Shown in pieces: positions 55,157 to 64,000 of a DNA stretch of 64,000 nucleotides. Within the stretch, counting starts at the first letter, position 1, and each line of letters starts with the position of its first letter. A program made the translations under genes and the position numbers. The notes beneath the pieces are model-generated. The model did not search any database, was not told the DNA's origin, and saw only the letters and a list, made by a program, of their open reading frames with translations. The DNA is from Bimuria novae-zelandiae CBS 107.79 (Eukaryota > Ascomycota > Dothideomycetes > Pleosporales > Didymosphaeriaceae). The stretch lies in NCBI GenBank assembly GCA_010015655.1, contig ML976692.1, forward strand, positions 62,001 to 126,000, given 5' to 3'.

Positions 55157-58147
55157 AGTGTATACTGGCACAATTGGCAATTCCTCGGGTACGATTGAAG
55201 AGGGCGAGGAACTGGTGACAATTCCAAGGGTTACCAGACGGATTTTATTTGTGGTCGCACTACACGCTACCCAATTGAGCGGCGGACCACACTTCGGCCT
55301 AGACGACGCTTTGAAGTTCTGTGCGTTGTGGATCCTTGGCCGTGCAATGGCAGCTGCCTCTTCCAGGCTGGTGGAGACGCTGCGGGGCGGTCGTGATTGG
55401 TACACCGGCCTTGTCCGCCACTGGCCCTAATCCATCAAGAGGGCGCCGGCTGGCCTGGTCAGTTTCTGCTGTTTCGGAGACGCCATGCAACGCTGACCAG
55501 GTTCTTATCACAAGGACATGGGGCACCCCATTTCATTTGTCCGCACTTTTGATATGGCAGCTGGGGTAAAGAGATAAGCGCGGCGAATCTGCGCTACACG
55601 AGGCGGGGACCTCGGCTGATGTTCCATTTACGGTTCGCGTGGCGGTTGGATCTGACGTTCAATTTTGATTATCATTGTGAGCGCCGAGAAGGAGCAGCGG
55701 ATCCGAGAAGGTACGAGGAATCTTCAGCAGAAAGGATTCAGAGGGCTCACATCGCGCAGGGAACCGCGAAGTCTGTAGCAGGGCTATTTGGGCATGTTCT
55801 GCAGCGGCATCCATCGCGTCCATCACGATGCCCAGGACAATCAGCATGAGCACAGTCGTTGCCACGCCGCCCCGTCTCTGTTGCCCACCTCCCGCATGTG
55901 GAGGTTAGAGAGGAGTCGAACGTACTAGGTCTAATGCCGGCGAGGGTTTCCAAATCCTCGTGAACCGTCCTTTCCCCAAGACACCTGTCGCGTCCTAGCG
56001 CGAGTGCCACCTGGAATAGAACTTCCACCAGCATCCGATGACCAAGGCGGTGGTGCTGTAACGCGCGGTGCTGTCCTATCTCACGCGACCTTCCTACGAT
56101 TCAAGGACTAGGGGCTTATCAATATGCGGCTTCATTACCAGAAGAGTGGCTCGGGATTCGCCTGTGTGTGTGTGCAGCCCAGGCATTGGAACGCATGGCG
56201 GTTAACGGTTCTGAAGCCTACCACGGCGACTACCAACAACTATTTATCGAACTTCGCCACATTCATCCTTATCAAAGAGGCCAGCAATTACAGGCATGGC
56301 GCTGACAGATGAGCTGAGCGAGCAAATGCCAATGTAAGCGCTCATGGCATGCGTTTACTGCAAGGCACGGCATGATTGGATTGATCGTGTTGGAACGTCG
56401 ACGGCAAAGTAGATCGTGAACGATCCCCGTTCGCAAATCGCAACGTGTTCCTACGGCAGTTGGCCTGCTAACCATGTCGATTTGGCACAAGTACATACGG
56501 CTGGCAGACAAACGGACCTGGCCTTCGGAACTCGGCCATACCAGTCTATAGTGCCTAGGCAATGGTCCTGATAAGGTCCAGTTCGCCTCGCGCCGGAACA
56601 CTGCAGTAGCCTAGGCGATCTGTACAGTATGTAGGTCACCGTGGAGGTAAGGCGCGAAGCACTTTCGCGATAGTGATAATGTAGCTGTGCGATGTCGCAC
56701 GACGAACTTTCGCATTGAATCCCTTTTCCATCTCTGCCATTTCCGATCGGAAATTTAGCAGGCCGAACTCGCATCTTCATTGTACACAGATACTGACCAA
56801 CACTTCAGTCCTGGGTACATGCACTTGATTATCCACGTCGCGCAGCACCGTACTCCACGTTTGCTTACATAAATACGTTAACTTCTGTAGACGGAAAAAC
56901 TTCCATGACGCTGAAAGGACTCATGCATGGAAGCGGATTTTTGCGAGAATCCGCATACCCAGAACCGTTCGCCACGTCCAACAGCTCGCTTCCCTACGTT
57001 CACCTTTTTTCTTTTGCAAAGACAATGCTATGCCGAAAATCACGCAGAAGAAGCTTTACACGGCTGAGCGACGTACTGCAGCAAAATAATGATGCAATAT
57101 TCTTAGTCAGCCGTTTCACCCTAACGTCTTCCTATTAACGTTACCCATCGTTGTTTCCGCAGAGCTCATGCGCATGCACCACTCAAATCTGCAACTTCAG
57201 TTCCCTCATTTCCGTCAACGTCTAGCATTAAGCTGCAGAACAACTTCACGAGAGCCACTAAATATGCTCGGGCGTGGAGCAGCCCGGCAACCTGACTCAC
57301 GCCGGCTTGCAACAGGCGATCGGACAACGGCCCAATATCCATGGCATTTTCAAGTGCGATTCACAGGTCGACAATTGTTCGGGAGCTCTATCCTCTCGTT
57401 GGGTTCGAGTTGCTGGACCATGGCTATGCGGGCTTGTACTCGCGCGGTCGATGTGTTTGGCTCGGATGACGAGATTGGACCTACACCGTGTCAACATTAA
57501 CTCCACAATACGTGAATTAGGTCTACCTTACCTGTGCAGATCTGCGTAGGTAGAAGGCAGAGTCCAGGTGGCAGAACGCCGTCTGTAGTCGAAGCCGGTG
57601 TCGAGCGCTCGGCAAGTGACACAGAGTTGTACAATATTTGCTGACTCACCCGAAACTATGTGTAACCTCCGATTAAACCTATTGGATTCGACATGGGCGA
57701 AAAGTTCACGTCCTAAGACACACCATTGCGTAGCTTTGTCATTTTAACTCTTTGGAACGGGTTAAGGTCCTCTCTTACGTTCGAAAAGACACCACTACGT
57801 GCAAAGCTACCATCCTTACCTTTAAACCGGGTTATGTCGAAATTTCATGTCCCGGTGGATTGTATGCTGACGAGGAAAGTAGAGCTAAAGTATTGAGGTA
57901 GAATCCTTACTGTTGCTGCTTGTACATGTATGTCTATGCACCCTGAGAGGTGCTAGCTACGAATGCCTGCTATGGAAGTACACGCTCGTTGTATGGAGTT
58001 TGGATAGACACATGCAGGTATGGAACCATTGATTTTAATATGTAAAGCTAGTTCCAATGCAAATTACCAGGATCTATGGAGTATTGACAGAGCATGATCT
58101 GTTCAGGTCGATAACGACGATAAAAGACACCCTGAGTATTGACGGAA
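55157..58147. other. 3.0-kb stretch with no recognised gene
   Basis: The first few hundred bases must include the promoter of the nucleoside transporter, and the last ones the 3' untranslated end of the HeLo gene. ORFs of about 70-110 codons occur on both strands but look like chance (no family pattern, no splice-linked extensions I could follow). Composition is normal without RIP. A lineage-specific multi-exon gene or a non-coding transcript cannot be excluded. Confidence 0.5.
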
Positions 58148-58930
58148 TCAATTGCCTCCAAAAGCGTTGTGCATCGTTCCCTCGTTCTGCCCTAGCACCA
58201 TTCCATTGTTCGTCCCTGTCCCAGAATGATTCAGCGTATTGTGGTGCGTACTATGATGCGTGTTATGATGCGTAGACCCTGATGATAAACTCTCAAGCTT
58301 CTCAAATAGTCTGTTGTCGAAAATCTTGATTGTTTCCATGATTGATTCGGAAAGGTTTTGGGCCTTCTGGAAGATTTGGGAAGCCTCTTCTGCGCATAGT
58401 CTTGCCTCATTTTGACGAGTTAAATCGGATGAAAAACAGGAGCGCAAACTGTTAACGACGCCTTCCATCGTTTCCAGAAATTTCATAGTTTCGTCTCTTT
58501 TGTACAGCACCCACTTGGTTTTCTCTGCGAAGCTGGCTTTGCACTTCTTGTTCTGGCGGCCGAGCGTCAAATGCTTTATCGGAGCCTTTTTAGCCTCAAA
58601 CCCCGAAGAGGCAGCAGTTTTCTTATCCTTCGGAAGTCCGCTCGCATCAGTAGTGGCACTTTCAAATAGCTTGACAATATGTTTCAAAGTTTTTTCCGCG
58701 AGGTCTCGGTCCTCGTGGGGCGTAATGAGCTCGTCCCACTCGACTGAGTCAAGTCCAACGCTCTTGCCCCAGCGTGAGAGTTTCAAGCCGATAAGGTTTA
58801 ATCGAAGTTCGCAAGTCTCGTAGTCTTCACCGTAGCCGCGAGCAACACGGACGTATCGAAAACATTCCAAAGCTTGGTTGAAGAAGTCTATGGCGCCGAA
58901 CGCGAGACCGACTGTTTCTGCCGTTTTCAG
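58148..58930 (-). CDS. HeLo-domain protein with C-terminal amyloid-like motif (5' exon not resolved)
   Basis: The frame reads LKTAETVGLAFGAIDFFNQA then LECFRYVRVARGYGEDYETC and LKLSRWGKSVGL, a HeLo (prion-inhibition and propagation) domain as in HET-S. It covers most of residues 1-205 here. There is no ATG in frame at the 5' side, so a first exon lies upstream of an acceptor CAG (58931-58933); one candidate starts near 59069 on the minus strand but is not secure. The C-terminus has a His/Thr/Asn-rich linker (THHNTHHSTHHN) and then NGMVLGQNEG (58178-58207). In this family the HeLo domain is a membrane-killing effector unleashed when the C-terminal motif folds as amyloid. It is divergent from the NLR gene, the arrangement of HET-S and NWD2. 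HeLo assignment is firm; the amyloid role is inferred. Confidence 0.85.
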   Translation of the reverse strand: MKTAETVGLAFGAIDFFNQALECFRYVRVARGYGEDYETCELRLNLIGLKLSRWGKSVGLDSVEWDELITPHEDRDLAEKTLKHIVKLFESATTDASGLPKDKKTAASSGFEAKKAPIKHLTLGRQNKKCKASFAEKTKWVLYKRDETMKFLETMEGVVNSLRSCFSSDLTRQNEARLCAEEASQIFQKAQNLSESIMETIKIFDNRLFEKLESLSSGSTHHNTHHSTHHNTLNHSGTGTNNGMVLGQNEGTMHNAFGGN

Positions 58931-59307
58931 CTGATGAAACTATAATCTGCTTAGCAGAAAAGATTGAGAAATGAATACTGGGAGTTATAACTCAATGAAA
59001 TGTAGTTCTCGACCGGTGTTTTAATACCTCTGGTGAGCAAACATCGTCCCCCATTAACTTGCTGTCGCTTCCCATCTGATCATCGAGCCAATTTGTCAGT
59101 ATGGTCACACGGTAATGCATGTGTACCGTCGCAAGCAGATGAAAACACCCAAAATTGCTGCTTTTACCGGCTTCGTCACTGCACATGCCTAGAATGAAAC
59201 AAACTCAACTGGCTTAAATTGCATCCGTATCGGCAAGATCGCTGCATTCACTCCACTGTGAAATACATGATAGTTGTCTCGTCAATTTAGTTGAAGAGCG
59301 TCATAAT
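58931..59307. promoter_or_regulatory. Shared divergent upstream region of HeLo and NLR genes
   Basis: About 380 bp separate the resolved HeLo exon from the NLR ATG. It must hold the NLR promoter and the missing HeLo first exon and promoter. A short spacer with divergent starts suggests joint expression. I name no specific site. Confidence 0.45.
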
Positions 59308-62199
59308 ATGTGGAGTATCGCCAACATCTCAACGTTGGCTAACCATGGCCTGGTCGTTGGACAGAATCGTGGATGCATCAATTACACGAACGTTCAACCA
59401 GACCAGGAAAAAGAGAAGCAAAAGGTGCTAGAGGAGAAAATACAGAAATGTTGCGATGCCATTCTCATCACCGATCCTGCGGTCGATCGTGAAATCACCA
59501 AGAGCTTGAAAGGTGAGCGTGTCGCTGGGACTTGCGAGTGGATCAGAAAGAATTCCACTTTCAAGCAATGTATTCTACCAGACTCTAAGACGCACTCACT
59601 ATGGTTGCGCGGCGGGCCAGGAATGGTAAAGACGATATTGTCGACATTTCTGACCGAAGACCTCGAACGAAGCTTTGTAGACCAGGATAAGCTACAAACT
59701 TTCTTCTTTTGCGATCACCAAGATTGTAATCGATCCTCGGCCGTCGGCATCCTTCGCGGCATAATATGGCAGATCATCAAGGCCAAGCCGTCGCTGCATG
59801 TACATGTCCTATATTGCGCCAACAATGATAAGCAAACGAAGCACTCTCTCAACTCGCGAGAAGCACTGTGGCTGATGTTCGAACGGATCCTTCGCGACGA
59901 AGAGCTTGGTGAGGTGATTTGCATCATATATGGCTTAGCCGAGTGCGACCAGGACTCTATAACATGGTTAGCCGGGAAAATCGGGCACGCAGTGCATGAG
60001 ATTCAGCCAGAATGCAAACACCCTCCCAAGTTCTTCATTGCTAGTCGTCCAGAAGTCGCGGGTCTACAGATGCTAAAGAAAATGGACCTAGCCGGTGAGG
60101 TATCGATTATCCACAACAACGTGAAAATATTCATCACCGCGAAGATTCAGAGATTGAATCTCATTCTTGGTTTCGATGATGAGCTACGGGAGAGAGTGAA
60201 AACCACTTCTCTTGAACGCAGTGAAGGCTCTTTCCTGTGGCTCGGATGCATTATCGCGGAATTAGAGCTCAAACCTACTTGCACCGAAGTTCAAGAAGCG
60301 TTGAACAAATTTCCTAAACAGCTAGATGCTCTTTACAACAGGTTTTTAAAGCAGATTAGCCACGACCATAAAGCGGATTGTCTTCGCATATTTCAATGGG
60401 TGACCAAGGCCAGGACTCCGCTTAGTCTCGCGGAGCTAGGAGAGGCGCTGCAATCGGAGCCACACCTGGGGCTCTCTAAGGAGCGATCTGTGAGAGACAG
60501 GATAGTCTGGTGTAAGTCCCTGGTCACAGTCCAAGAGAATATAGACGATTCTATACTCTCTACTGTGAGCCTCATTCACTATTCGTTTGAACAACACCTC
60601 CTTTCTCTCGTCAATAGCACGGACATATCACTACAATACTTTCGTATCATAGAAGATGAGCTGCATCTTCTCATGGCGAGACACTGCTTGGACTACTTCA
60701 AAAAGAGTCTCGGCGAGAAATTGTTCTGGGACTGTCATGACCCTGTCGACAATAGACTGCGGCCTCTGATGAAATACGCAATACTGTACTGGGGTCAACA
60801 CGCACGGTGTGCCGGCAGTCAAGCCCTCCAACTTCTCGAGTCTCATTATGAGGACATCAAAGAGGGACCACTAATATGTAAATACTGGGCTTGGTCATAC
60901 AGAAAAGCAGAAGACTCAACAACAGATATGAGAACGCTTGTGGAACGAGAGAACTCTGTGCCACACCTCATCGTCGCAGCTAAATTCGGGATCTCGCCTT
61001 GGATCCAAAAACACTTAGCTGAATTGTACGACAAGGCTGATTCTCGAAGATTTGTTCTGGATCTGAAGGAGCACGGCGGGAGGTATACTGCTTTGCACTA
61101 TGCTTGCCAAGCAGGTCATCAAGATACGGTTGAGCTTATTCTTAACTTGGGAGCCATGCTGGATGATCTTTCCGTGTTTATTGTGGTTGAAGAAGGGCAA
61201 TTTGAGTGTCTGAAAACGTCGCTTGCTCACGGCGATAATCCTAACGCTAAAAGTTTTGGTCTTTTTGCCCCGGCCGCTCTGCATGAAGCAACCGCAGGGT
61301 CGATTGACGTGGTGAACCTACTCCTCGATGCTGGAGCGAACGCAAATTTTAAAGTGGGGGGCCTTGTCCCGCCACTTCGAGTTGCGTTAGAGATGGGATC
61401 GCTGGAAGTTGTTGAAGCTCTCTTCCCGCGCATGGTCTTCAATCAACACGAGCATGAATTGGAGTACTACATATGTCTTGCAATTGAAGCACAACGTCTC
61501 GAAATCATCCGTTATCTATGCATACAGAAAAGGCGACTCGAGCCACACGCTATTCGTCAATCATTGTTTCTGCGCGAGGCTTTCAAATCTCGCTGTGACA
61601 CAACCATAGCAACAGTTCTAGACTGTCTTCAGATTGATATCGAGACCCGATTTGGATGTCAAAAAGATTGCCCGTCGAAAACCCACTCGGCTGTTGGCTA
61701 TGCTTTGCAAATGCATACCCCACAGATTTGGAGCGTCCTCGTTGATAGAGGGGCGATCTTGAAAGACGAGCATGGCAATGACGCGACAACCCAAGCATTT
61801 ATGTGTGCTGCAGTACATGGATGCACGAGGCTACTCAATCAGATCTTAGAAAAAGGGTTCAGCATCGACACAATACAAGGCCCACTTGGCCATACAGCAC
61901 TCCACTTAGCTGTCGAGGAGAAGTGTTACGTCTCCGCTGGATTCCTAGTCGCTAGAAAAGCTAACGTTAACTGCAAACTTGAGAAAGAACGTGAGGGCGA
62001 AATACCATTGATGACCGCTGCGAGTAATGGGGATGCAGACATGGTTCAATTGTTATTGGATAATGGCGCGAATCCATCCCTCAGAGATCTTCACGGTCGG
62101 ACCGCACTAAGGCATGCTATTAACAAGGGGCACAATTCCATGGTTGAAATTTGGAGGCAGCACGTTAGCAAACATGTACAGAAGCAAGCGAGTTCGTAA
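59308..62199 (+). CDS. NACHT-ankyrin NLR (STAND) protein, 963 aa
   Basis: One uninterrupted ORF. Residues 1-30 contain HGLVVGQNRG (13-22), like the motif at the end of the divergent HeLo protein. A NACHT domain follows: the P-loop region reads GGPGMVKT (102-109), then a FFFCDHQDCNR block (about 132), IIYGLAECD (206-214) at Walker B, FIASRPE near 244 and a winged-helix-like segment with TPLSLAELGEAL near 370. The C-terminus (about 589-955) has ankyrin repeats (TALHYACQAGHQDTVELIL and others), the ligand-sensing part in this class. Fungal NLRs with this layout activate a partner effector through N-terminal amyloid templating. Compared with the family, V107, Y208 and A211 replace the expected G, D and D, so nucleotide binding may be altered. 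The start is the first ATG and keeps the motif. Confidence 0.9.
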   Translation: MWSIANISTLANHGLVVGQNRGCINYTNVQPDQEKEKQKVLEEKIQKCCDAILITDPAVDREITKSLKGERVAGTCEWIRKNSTFKQCILPDSKTHSLWLRGGPGMVKTILSTFLTEDLERSFVDQDKLQTFFFCDHQDCNRSSAVGILRGIIWQIIKAKPSLHVHVLYCANNDKQTKHSLNSREALWLMFERILRDEELGEVICIIYGLAECDQDSITWLAGKIGHAVHEIQPECKHPPKFFIASRPEVAGLQMLKKMDLAGEVSIIHNNVKIFITAKIQRLNLILGFDDELRERVKTTSLERSEGSFLWLGCIIAELELKPTCTEVQEALNKFPKQLDALYNRFLKQISHDHKADCLRIFQWVTKARTPLSLAELGEALQSEPHLGLSKERSVRDRIVWCKSLVTVQENIDDSILSTVSLIHYSFEQHLLSLVNSTDISLQYFRIIEDELHLLMARHCLDYFKKSLGEKLFWDCHDPVDNRLRPLMKYAILYWGQHARCAGSQALQLLESHYEDIKEGPLICKYWAWSYRKAEDSTTDMRTLVERENSVPHLIVAAKFGISPWIQKHLAELYDKADSRRFVLDLKEHGGRYTALHYACQAGHQDTVELILNLGAMLDDLSVFIVVEEGQFECLKTSLAHGDNPNAKSFGLFAPAALHEATAGSIDVVNLLLDAGANANFKVGGLVPPLRVALEMGSLEVVEALFPRMVFNQHEHELEYYICLAIEAQRLEIIRYLCIQKRRLEPHAIRQSLFLREAFKSRCDTTIATVLDCLQIDIETRFGCQKDCPSKTHSAVGYALQMHTPQIWSVLVDRGAILKDEHGNDATTQAFMCAAVHGCTRLLNQILEKGFSIDTIQGPLGHTALHLAVEEKCYVSAGFLVARKANVNCKLEKEREGEIPLMTAASNGDADMVQLLLDNGANPSLRDLHGRTALRHAINKGHNSMVEIWRQHVSKHVQKQASS

Positions 62200-62496
62200 G
62201 GCGAAATGGTAGGCTACCATAAGACTACACGATCAACAGATCTCCTGATTCCGTTGCGTCATTTCATAATACCGGATGATCTAGGTTCGGCAAGCGTGTA
62301 GATTAGATAATTGAGAGGTTTGATCCTGCACGTGGAAGTGGTGCGATTACTTTGGTTCCGCAGCGTACCTGTGAGAAGTCTGCCTAGTTGTGAGCTGTCT
62401 CACAAACGTTCACCCGCGTTGAGCCGAGACCTCGTGTGACGCCATGTCACGCAAATCTGAAAACAGTTAAAACCAACGGCGCGGAATGACTATAAC
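62200..62496. other. Intergenic, 3' side of the NLR gene
   Basis: Unremarkable sequence; should contain the NLR 3' untranslated end. No ORF or repeat seen. Confidence 0.5.
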
Positions 62497-62774
62497 GCTT
62501 TGCAAAAGACCGTCCCGACCTACTTCCTGCGTATATATAGGCACGACTAAGTAGATTCTAGTATAGCGAGCCTCTACCATGTCGTAAAGCTATATATCTT
62601 CACAATTCCTTCATGATAAACTTTGTAAACTTAGTAGAATATAGAATCAGGCTACCTCTATACTATATAAAGTTTCTAGAAATTTCATTAAAGTAGTTGA
62701 GGAGACAAAAGGGAAATCAATAATCTATTCTCTGATTTGCTAGGCGGGTGGGTCGGAACGGTCTTTTGCAAAGC
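62497..62774. mobile_element. MITE-like inverted-repeat element (278 bp)
   Basis: The arms 62497-62520 and 62751-62774 are inverted repeats (GCTTTGCAAAAGACCG and its complement, one mismatch over 24 bp). The middle is AT-rich with TATA/CTATA runs, as if RIP-mutated, while the arms are not. No ORF. A target duplication is not clear. It ends 90 bp before the start codon of the J-domain gene, so it lies in its promoter. Confidence 0.7.
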
Positions 62775-62864
62775 ACCGATAAGCCTCTAGCGCCCGCTTT
62801 CATACAACCTGTCATTCCGAACACCAAAAGCTTCAGAACCCATGTGCCCTTTTCACCACCAACA

Positions 62865-64000
62865 ATGGCACGCACAACGAGCTTCTCTTGGGATACCTTA
62901 GGCCCCTTCATAGTCTGGCAGTTCCTCATCCCCTACGTAATAATCCTTTTCACCTTCACCCTCCCTCAACACTAACAAGTACCAAAGGCAGCAGCATGGA
63001 CGCAATCCTTCCTCTACTCCATCTTCATCCGCGCCGGCTCGTCCAAACCGCAACCCGGCACCCCGCGCTTCCTAAAACACCGGCGACAAATATTCATGGC
63101 GCTCTACCTCGCGTACTTCCTCTTCACCATCTACGAAGCCGACTTCCACCTTCAGCGCTCCCGCACGGCCTACACCTCCCTCGGCGTCCCACACAACGTC
63201 ACGGAGTCGGTGCTAAACTCCCGCTTCCGCCGACTAACCGTAAAATACCACCCTGATAAATTCTCCCCTAAAGACCGCGACTGGGCAAACGACTTCTACG
63301 TGCACCTCAAGCACGCGCGGGACATCCTGCTCGACCCGGCCAAGCGCTGGGCGTACGATCGATTTGGGGAAGATGGGCTCCGGCAATGCGTAAAGTGCGT
63401 GACGGTCGGCGAGTACACGACCAACGCGCTGGTGGTGTCCATGGGCACCTACGGCGCACTCACGCTCTTCCTACTTGCCGCGAACGCGCTGGGGTTCTTC
63501 AGAGACGGCGCATACTGGCGGTACCTTGCTATCCTCGCGGTCGCCGCGTACGATGTGCGCACCGCCATGCGGCCGGACCACCCACCCTTCCTCACGCAGT
63601 GGCTAAACCCGCTCGTTACATCCCTCAACATACGACCCGCGTACCTCCCGTTCCAGGCGACGGCGATCGTGAAGAAGGTGGCGATATCGGGCGCGCAGTT
63701 TCTGGGATTGATAATCCCGCTGTATAGAGATGAGGTGGGGGCAAAGGTGCAGCCGGTGGATGATAGCGAGGAGAGCAGGCATAAGCAGGTGGATCGGCTG
63801 CAGGCGGTGGTGGAAGCCGGGAATGCGGATGTGACGAGGATATTGGAGCTGGAGAGCACGATTTTTAAGGAGAATGAGAGGGCGAAGGGCGAGCTGAGGG
63901 AGGCGATGAAGAAGTTTATGGTGAATAATGTGGTGCACCAGGAGCCGGAGGTAAGGAATGCGATTGGGCAGCGGATAGGGAGGAGGAGGACTGGGGCGCC
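62865..64000 (+). CDS. Membrane-associated J-domain (DnaJ) protein, 3' end outside window
   Basis: Exon 1 is 62865-62936 (MARTTSFSWDTLGPFIVWQF...) and exon 2 starts at 62988; the 51-nt intron (GTAATA, branch CTAAC, AAG) removes an in-frame TAA. The acceptor could be 3 or 6 nt further on with the frame kept. The N-terminus is hydrophobic (about 12-50, membrane segments), then the J domain SRTAYTSLGVP...KYHPDKF with HPD at residues 112-114 and RWAYDRFGEDGL. Further hydrophobic segments and a charged coiled coil follow (about 300-360). The type resembles ER-membrane J proteins that help Hsp70 at the membrane. It is still open at the window end. Confidence 0.85.

Noticed and set aside
58992..59186. 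Minus-strand ORF of 64 codons as the HeLo first exon
   Set aside because: Its frame has no HeLo-like sequence and no strong donor joins it to the acceptor near 58931; part of it may still be used, so the start was left open.
62888..63256. + strand ORF of 122 codons
   Set aside because: It is a shifted frame of the J-domain gene, Pro/His/Arg-rich, and lacks the HPD motif.
1..64000. CRISPR arrays, operons and tRNA or rRNA genes
   Set aside because: No regularly spaced repeats, no bacterial gene organisation, and no tRNA-like A/B boxes with a foldable cloverleaf were found by eye.

Overview
The window is nuclear DNA of a filamentous ascomycete (Pezizomycotina; most likely a Dothideomycete, an inference from gene content and repeat style). 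It has compact genes with short introns (48 to about 135 nt, GT..AG, CTAAC branch sites) separated by long AT-rich blocks of transposons damaged by RIP (repeat-induced point mutation). The RIP mark is CpA to TpA with CpG spared: coding-frame stops in the wrecked ORFs are nearly all TAA or TAG at former CAA/CAG/TGG codons.

Block 1 (1-20031) is a stack of transposons. A Ty1/copia element runs off the left edge (1-7511) and carries a 1.82-kb gag-only LTR element (4931-6750). To its right is an I/Tad1-like LINE on the + strand (about 7512-20031), opened by a pogo/Fot1 element (9192-16861), which was itself opened by another (9208-15066), which carries two more (9948-11737 and 11759-13689). Gene island 1 (20032-24916) holds a secreted DUF4360 protein (three exons) and, tail to tail, a peroxisomal ABCD-type half ABC transporter.

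Block 2 (24917-51734) is 26.8 kb, all lying inside one 2.1-kb pogo element. That element received a solo LTR and a minus-strand gypsy chromovirus (26877-51315). One LTR of the gypsy was hit by a minus-strand copia element (26971-32264) and, at a single TA, by a row of Tc1/pogo elements (32589-44872). The three remaining pieces of that LTR add to 458 bp, exactly the length of the intact LTR at 50858-51315, so the boundaries check out. Within the row, a 3.16-kb Tc1-like element carries an unexplained second ORF and sits between two 1,833-bp copies of one pogo element.

Gene island 2 (51735-64000) holds a concentrative nucleoside transporter (three exons, minus strand), a 3-kb stretch with no recognisable gene, then a divergent pair: a HeLo-domain protein (minus) and a NACHT-ankyrin NLR (plus). 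The HeLo C-terminus and the NLR N-terminus share a short Gly/Asn/Val motif, as in the HET-S/NWD2 amyloid-signalled cell-death pair. The NLR has unusual residues at the Walker A and Walker B positions of its NACHT domain. A 278-bp MITE-like inverted-repeat element lies just before a membrane J-domain (DnaJ) protein that runs off the right edge.

The most interesting items are the HeLo/NLR pair, the extra ORFs inside the Tc1-like and gypsy elements, and the duplicated pogo arrangement around the Tc1-like element.
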